In this document: positions 60,373 through 64,000 of the stretch, one piece after another
Layout: each line of letters begins with the position of its first letter
Position numbering within the stretch: the stretch's first letter is position 1
Assembly (NCBI RefSeq): GCF_902459765.1
Contig: NZ_CABPSP010000003.1
Coordinates: forward strand, 372,001 to 436,000
Source: Pandoraea anapnoica
Lineage (GTDB): Bacteria > Pseudomonadota > Gammaproteobacteria > Burkholderiales > Burkholderiaceae
DNA: 64,000 nucleotides
Direction of reading: 5' to 3'
The notes under the pieces: generated by a model
The model's database searches: none
What the model saw: only the letters and a program-made list of their open reading frames with translations
Told to the model about the DNA's origin: nothing
Translations under genes and position numbers: made by a program

Positions 60373-60936
60373 ATGGGGAATCGTTTGAGCAAGATCGTCA
60401 CGCGTACCGGCGACGGTGGCAAGACCGGCCTGGGCGACGGCGCACGCGTCGACAAGTTTAGCCTGCGCATCGTCGCCATTGGCGAAATCGATGAGACCAA
60501 TTCGCACATCGGCGTGCTGCTGTGCGAGGACTTGCCGCAAGATGTGCGGGCCATGCTGCTGGATATTCAGCACGACCTGTTCGATCTCGGTGGCGAGCTG
60601 AGCATGCCCCGTCACACATTGCTGACGGACGCACAGGTGGCCAAGCTCGACGAATGGCTGGCGCACTACAACGCCGATCTGCCGCCGCTCAAGGAATTCA
60701 TTCTGCCGGGCGGCACGCGCGCCGCAGCACTCGCGCACGTGGTGCGCACGGTGTCGCGCCGAGCCGAGCGGGCGATGGTGGCGCTTGGGGCCGACGAGAC
60801 CGTCGCCCCCGCCCCGCGTCAATACATCAACCGCTTGTCGGACCTGATGTTCGTGCTGGCTCGTGTGCTCAACCGTGCGGGGGGCGGCAGCGACGTGCTC
60901 TGGCAGCGTGAGCGCACGACGGGCGAAGCAGAGTAA
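60373..60936 (+). CDS. Cob(I)alamin adenosyltransferase (PduO type)
   Basis: 187 residues. N-terminal ATP loop SKIVTRTGDGGKTGLGDGAR (about 5-24), EIDETNSHIGVLL, and the C-terminal helices with EFILPGGTRAAALAHVVRTV (about 114-133), RRAERAMVAL and YINRLSDLMFVLAR. Five-helix-bundle PduO family ATR. Makes adenosylcobalamin from cob(I)alamin and ATP. Monocistronic. Confidence 0.94.
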   Translation: MGNRLSKIVTRTGDGGKTGLGDGARVDKFSLRIVAIGEIDETNSHIGVLLCEDLPQDVRAMLLDIQHDLFDLGGELSMPRHTLLTDAQVAKLDEWLAHYNADLPPLKEFILPGGTRAAALAHVVRTVSRRAERAMVALGADETVAPAPRQYINRLSDLMFVLARVLNRAGGGSDVLWQRERTTGEAE

Positions 60937-60985
60937 GAGCGCCGGGCGCCCGCGCCTTCGCCGACACGCGCAGTATGCAAAAAGA

Positions 60986-61008
60986 GCGACCGATGCTTCA
61001 TCGGTCGC
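60986..61008. terminator. Bidirectional terminator between the adenosyltransferase and aroG
   Basis: GCGACCGATG (60986-60995) and CATCGGTCGC (60999-61008) form a 10-bp stem with a CTT loop. On the minus strand TCTTTTTG follows, a good U tract for aroG; on the plus strand CCTTCACTTGTT follows. Confidence 0.8.
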
Positions 61009-61044
61009 CCTTCACTTGTTGACGTCTTCGCTGACGGATGTCGA

Positions 61045-62118
61045 TCAGTTGCCAGCGCCGCGTGCCACGCGGCGGGCGCGCACGGCGTCGGCCAGCGTGT
61101 CGAGTACCTTCAGGCTGTCTTCCCAGTCGATGCAGGCGTCGGTAATGCTCTGACCGTAGGTCAGTTCCTTGCCCGGCACATGGTCCTGACGGCCAGCCAC
61201 GAGGTGCGACTCGACCATCACGCCGATGATGCGGTCGTCGCCACCGGCGATCTGGCGGGCGATGTCGTCGCACACCGGGATTTGGTTCTCGTGCTTCTTC
61301 TGGCTGTTGGCGTGCGATGCGTCGATCATCACGCGCGCGGCCAGCCCTTGCTTGGCGATGTCGTCGCAGGCGGTCTGCACGCTGGCGGCGTCGTAGTTCG
61401 GCGCTTTGCCGCCGCGCAGGATCAGGTGGCAGTCTTCATTGCCTGCGGTCGACACGATGGCCGAGTGGCCGCCCTTCGTCACCGACAGGAAATGGTGCGG
61501 TTGCGATGCGGCTTTGATGGCGTCCACGGCGATTTTCACGTTACCGTCGGTGCCGTTCTTGAAGCCGACCGGGCACGACAGACCCGATGCGAGTTCGCGG
61601 TGCACCTGCGATTCCGTGGTGCGTGCGCCGATGGCACCCCACGACACGAGATCGGCGATGTACTGCGGGCTGATCATGTCGAGGTATTCCGTGCCGGCGG
61701 GCAGACCCATCTCGTTGATCTGGGCGAGCAGTTCGCGCGCCAAACGCAGACCGTCGTTGATCTTGAAGCTGTTGTCCATGTGCGGGTCGTTGATCAGACC
61801 CTTCCAGCCCACCGTCGTGCGCGGCTTCTCGAAGTACACGCGCATCACGATTTCCAGCTCGCCCTTCAGACGTTCGCGTTGCTCGACCAGACGCGCCGCG
61901 TATTCCAGCGCAGCCTTCGGGTCGTGAATCGAGCACGGGCCGATGATGACGACCAGACGGTCCTCCATGCCGTGCAGCACGCGATGAATGGCGCCACGCG
62001 AGCGATGGATGAGGTCCGCGCTCTTTTCAGAGCAGGGGTATTCGCGAATCAGGTGCGCCGGGGGCGTCAGTTCCTTGAGTTCGCGAATACGGACATCATC
62101 GGTGTTGTGGGGAGGCAT
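61045..62118 (-). CDS. aroG: 3-deoxy-7-phosphoheptulonate synthase, class I (DAHP synthase)
   Basis: 357 residues from the ATG at 62118 (AGGAG upstream). Class I AroFGH type: LVVIIGPCSIHDPKAALEYA (about 54-73; metal Cys), FEKPRTTVGWKGLINDP (about 94-110), GARTTESQVHRELASGLSCP, FKNGTDGNV and DASHANSQKKHENQ with the metal His. Condenses erythrose-4-phosphate and PEP, the entry to aromatic amino-acid synthesis. The upstream region carries a complete Phe/Tyr attenuator (62171-62319), so transcription should fall when aromatic amino acids are plentiful. Confidence 0.95.
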   Translation of the reverse strand: MPPHNTDDVRIRELKELTPPAHLIREYPCSEKSADLIHRSRGAIHRVLHGMEDRLVVIIGPCSIHDPKAALEYAARLVEQRERLKGELEIVMRVYFEKPRTTVGWKGLINDPHMDNSFKINDGLRLARELLAQINEMGLPAGTEYLDMISPQYIADLVSWGAIGARTTESQVHRELASGLSCPVGFKNGTDGNVKIAVDAIKAASQPHHFLSVTKGGHSAIVSTAGNEDCHLILRGGKAPNYDAASVQTACDDIAKQGLAARVMIDASHANSQKKHENQIPVCDDIARQIAGGDDRIIGVMVESHLVAGRQDHVPGKELTYGQSITDACIDWEDSLKVLDTLADAVRARRVARGAGN

Positions 62119-62170
62119 GTTTTTTCTCCTGGGCAGTTCGGACTGCGGTTCGTTTCTCGAGATTCGGGTC

Positions 62171-62253
62171 AAAAAAAAACCGCCAGACTCGCTGGCGGTT
62201 TTTCAGGATTCGTTCGGTGCTTACTGCTGCAACTGTCCCTCTCCATCCGCCAG
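62171..62253 (-). promoter_or_regulatory. Phe/Tyr transcription attenuator: antiterminator and terminator segments
   Basis: In RNA order: segment 2 is CTGGCGG in the leader ORF (62253-62247), segment 3 CCGCCAG and segment 4 CTGGCGG (62198-62180) with a CGAGT loop and a nine-T tract (62179-62171). Segments 3:4 form an intrinsic terminator 53 bases before aroG. Segments 2 and 4 have the same seven bases, so 2 can pair with 3 and prevent termination. Segment 1, ACCGCCA at codons 2-4 of the leader (62298-62292), can pair with 2. Confidence 0.9.
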
Positions 62254-62301
62254 CGGTGTGAGATACGCAAAAAAGTAAAAGTAAAACTTATTGGCGGTCA
62301 T
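62221..62301 (-). CDS. aroG leader peptide, rich in Phe and Tyr
   Basis: 26 residues from the ATG at 62301, or 32 from the in-frame ATG at 62319. Codons 6-13 encode FYFYFFAY (TTT TAC TTT TAC TTT TTT GCG TAT), so seven of eight are Phe or Tyr; the ORF ends in a TAA 42 bases before the nine-T tract. This is the composition of attenuator leaders such as that of E. coli pheA. No strong ribosome binding site is seen at either start; weak initiation is known for some leaders. It would sense charging of tRNA-Phe and tRNA-Tyr for the downstream DAHP synthase gene. Confidence 0.8.
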   Translation of the reverse strand: MTANKFYFYFFAYLTPLADGEGQLQQ

Positions 62302-62354
62302 GAAGGATGTCTTGGACATTGCTTTGCAGGCGGTTTGCCGTGCACAGAAACAAC

Positions 62355-62383
62355 TTTATACGCCTAATCGAATGACGCTGCAA
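62355..62383 (-). promoter_or_regulatory. Promoter of the aroG leader transcript
   Basis: TTGCAG (-35, 62383-62378), 17 bases, TATAAA (-10, 62360-62355) on the minus strand. Transcription would start near 62348, giving a 29- or 47-nt untranslated end before the leader ORF. The best sigma-70 promoter seen in the window. Confidence 0.75.
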
Positions 62384-62460
62384 CCGCGTCGGGCCGCTGA
62401 TCGGTGGGAAAACGCGCGGAAATACCGCATTTTTGTGTCTTGTTTTGCGTCAAAAAATCG

Positions 62461-62476
62461 TGTTTTTCGAAAAACA
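62461..62476. promoter_or_regulatory. 16-bp palindrome TGTTTTTCGAAAAACA
   Basis: A perfect palindrome about 78 bases upstream of the aroG -35 box and 9 bases from the tldD terminator. It could be an operator or a simple structural element; its A/T-rich arms are unusual in this genome. Confidence 0.4.
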
Positions 62477-62484
62477 TGCGAAAA

Positions 62485-62504
62485 CGCCCGGTTTGACCCG
62501 GGCG
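62485..62504 (-). terminator. Terminator after tldD
   Basis: CGCCCGG (62485-62491) and CCGGGCG (62498-62504) form a 7-bp stem. On the minus strand, leaving tldD, it is followed by TTTTCGC. It separates tldD from the aroG leader promoter. Confidence 0.75.
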
Positions 62505-62550
62505 CTTTGCTAAGCTTTACGCATTTTTTGCGGTGCGCAAACTGTGTCGA

Positions 62551-64000
62551 TCAGGCCGTACCGCCGACCGTCATGTTTTCGATGCGCAGCGTCGGCTGGC
62601 CCACGCCCACCGGCACGCTCTGGCCTTCCTTGCCGCACACGCCCACCCCTGAGTCCAGCGCCATGTCGTTGCCGATCATCGTCACGTCCTTGAGCGATTC
62701 CGGGCCGTTGCCGATGAGCGTCGCGCCCTTGACCGGGTACGTGATCTTGCCGTCCTCGATCATGTACGCCTCGGACATCGAGAACACGAACTTGCCGTTG
62801 GTGATGTCGACCTGACCGCCGCCGAAGTTCACGGCGTACAGCCCATGTTTGACCGACTTGATGATTTCCTCGGGGTCCTTGTCGCCACCGAGCATGTACG
62901 TGTTGGTCATGCGCGGCATCGGCAGCGCGGCGTACGACTCGCGACGGCCGTTGCCTGTGACCGGCATCTTCATCAGGCGGGCATTCAGGCTGTCCTGCAT
63001 GTAGCCCTTCAGAATGCCGTCTTCGATGAGCGTGGTGCACTGCGTCGGGTTGCCTTCGTCGTCGATGTTCAGCGAGCCGCGGCGGTTCGACAGCGTGCCG
63101 TCGTCGACCACCGTGACGCCCTTGGCCGCCACGCGCTCGCCCAGACGGCCTGAAAACGCCGACGAGCCCTTGCGGTTGAAGTCGCCTTCCAGGCCGTGGC
63201 CGATGGCTTCGTGCAGCAGCACCCCGGGCCAGCCCGGGCCGAGCACGACGGTCATCGCACCGGCCGGTGCGGGGCGGGCGTCGAGCTTGACGATGGCGCC
63301 GTCCACAGCTTCCTTGACGTACTTTTCGAGCAGGTCGTCGGTGAAGTAGGCGTAGTCGAGACGCGCGCCACCGCCGCTGTTGCCGATTTCGCGACGGCCA
63401 TTGGATTCGACGATGACGGTGACGGACACGCGCACGAGCGGGCGCACGTCGGCGGCGATCACGCCGTCGCTGCGGGCCACGAGCACGACGTCGTATTCAC
63501 CGGCCAGACCGGCCATGACCTGCGACACACGCGGATCGCGCGCACGGGCGAGCTTCTCGATGCGTTCGAGCAGCGCGACCTTGCCGTTGGCGTCGAGCGA
63601 GGCGAGCGGATCGGACGGCAGGTACAGCCCGTGGCCGGTGGCGCTGGCCAGCTTGCTGCCGACCTTCACGCGCCCGCGTCCGGCCGTGGCGATGCTGCGC
63701 GTGGCGGCTGCGGCGTCCTTGAGGGCGATTTCGGAGATGTCATCGGAATAGGCGAAAGCGGTGCGATCGCCCACGATGGCGCGCACGCCCACGCCCTGAT
63801 CGATCGAGAACGAACCCGATTTGACGATGCCTTCCTCCAGGCTCCACGCCTCGCTGCGGGTGTACTGGAAGTACAGATCGGCGTAATCCACGCGGTGCGT
63901 GAAGATGTCGCCGAGCGCGCGTTGAAGGTGGCTTTCGTCAAGGCCGTACGGCGTGAGCAGCAGCTCGCGGGCCGTGGCCAGGTTCTGGATGCCGGTGTCG
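62551..64000 (-). CDS. tldD: Metalloprotease TldD (N-terminus beyond right edge)
   Basis: The frame continues from a GTG at 63891 through 36 more codons to the window edge ([18 protein letters not shown] is visible), so only about ten residues are missing. The metal motif is [11 protein letters not shown] (HExxxH); upstream [11 protein letters not shown] and downstream VGGTA end are typical. TldD works with TldE/PmbA as a zinc protease on unfolded peptides, including maturation of microcin B17 and CcdA decay. No tldE is in the window. Confidence 0.95.
   Translation of the reverse strand, partial: DTGIQNLATARELLLTPYGLDESHLQRALGDIFTHRVDYADLYFQYTRSEAWSLEEGIVKSGSFSIDQGVGVRAIVGDRTAFAYSDDISEIALKDAAAATRSIATAGRGRVKVGSKLASATGHGLYLPSDPLASLDANGKVALLERIEKLARARDPRVSQVMAGLAGEYDVVLVARSDGVIAADVRPLVRVSVTVIVESNGRREIGNSGGGARLDYAYFTDDLLEKYVKEAVDGAIVKLDARPAPAGAMTVVLGPGWPGVLLHEAIGHGLEGDFNRKGSSAFSGRLGERVAAKGVTVVDDGTLSNRRGSLNIDDEGNPTQCTTLIEDGILKGYMQDSLNARLMKMPVTGNGRRESYAALPMPRMTNTYMLGGDKDPEEIIKSVKHGLYAVNFGGGQVDITNGKFVFSMSEAYMIEDGKITYPVKGATLIGNGPESLKDVTMIGNDMALDSGVGVCGKEGQSVPVGVGQPTLRIENMTVGGTA

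Noticed and set aside
1-64000. CRISPR arrays, intact insertion sequences, rRNA genes, prophage
   Set aside because: No regularly spaced repeats, transposase genes, rRNA or phage structural genes were seen on either strand.

Overview
The window is a compact, high-GC chromosomal segment of a betaproteobacterium. I read it as Burkholderiales, most likely Burkholderiaceae close to Pandoraea. This is an inference from the protein families (FtrABCD iron uptake, MocR/DUF2917 pair, GlcD/GlcE, GarD/KdgD aldarate genes, many LysR/GntR/AraC regulators) and from codon use; no rRNA is present to confirm it. About 60 genes are present, mostly in short operons. There is no CRISPR array, intact insertion sequence or prophage.

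Layout. (1) 0-5.3 kb: a partial membrane protein at the left edge, a lipocalin-like protein with a divergent LysR regulator, a patch of three superposed gene remnants (1.9-2.6 kb), a secreted hydrolase, and an AraC regulator divergent from a PPOX-fold protein. (2) 5.3-20.5 kb: an aldarate (glucarate/galactarate) utilisation region. It has a FadR-type GntR regulator, a porin, a glucarate dehydratase-like enolase, a four-gene ABC transporter, a ketoglutarate semialdehyde dehydrogenase, kdgD and garD. A chemotaxis-receptor remnant and an ECF sigma/anti-sigma module sit between the two halves. A GTCAT-based operator recurs in front of these genes. (3) 20.5-28.9 kb: a nitrate-reductase-associated protein, an odd coupled pair (97-aa protein plus haem-oxygenase-like protein), a DMT transporter, egtB-egtD, and a split chromate transporter. 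(4) 29-30.8 kb: tRNA-Leu(UAA) followed by a lower-GC patch with a PAP2-type membrane phosphatase and a TonB-C-like lipoprotein. (5) 30.9-40.4 kb: SDR/LysR pair, cytochromes c, a CDF metal exporter, an exported Fe-type superoxide dismutase, a 26-residue small ORF and a SulP transporter. (6) 40.5-48.4 kb: a polar amino-acid ABC transporter, an Lrp regulator, and the ftrABCD ferrous iron system behind a Fur-like box. (7) 48.4-64 kb: ubiA, a peptidoglycan amidase, proC-yggS, glutathione peroxidase, DUF2917/MocR, a glycolate/D-lactate oxidase operon with an embedded potassium channel, a cobalamin adenosyltransferase, aroG behind a complete Phe/Tyr attenuator, and tldD running off the right edge.

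The strongest unannotated signal is the leader of the DAHP synthase gene (62119-62383). It has a consensus promoter, a short ORF with a FYFYFFAY run, four alternately pairing RNA segments and an intrinsic terminator with a nine-U tract. Together these form a textbook ribosome-mediated attenuator sensing phenylalanine and tyrosine. Other points of interest are the shared operator of the aldarate genes, the mosaic of decayed genes, the channel inside the glc operon together with absence of glcF, and the coupled small-protein/haem-oxygenase-like pair.
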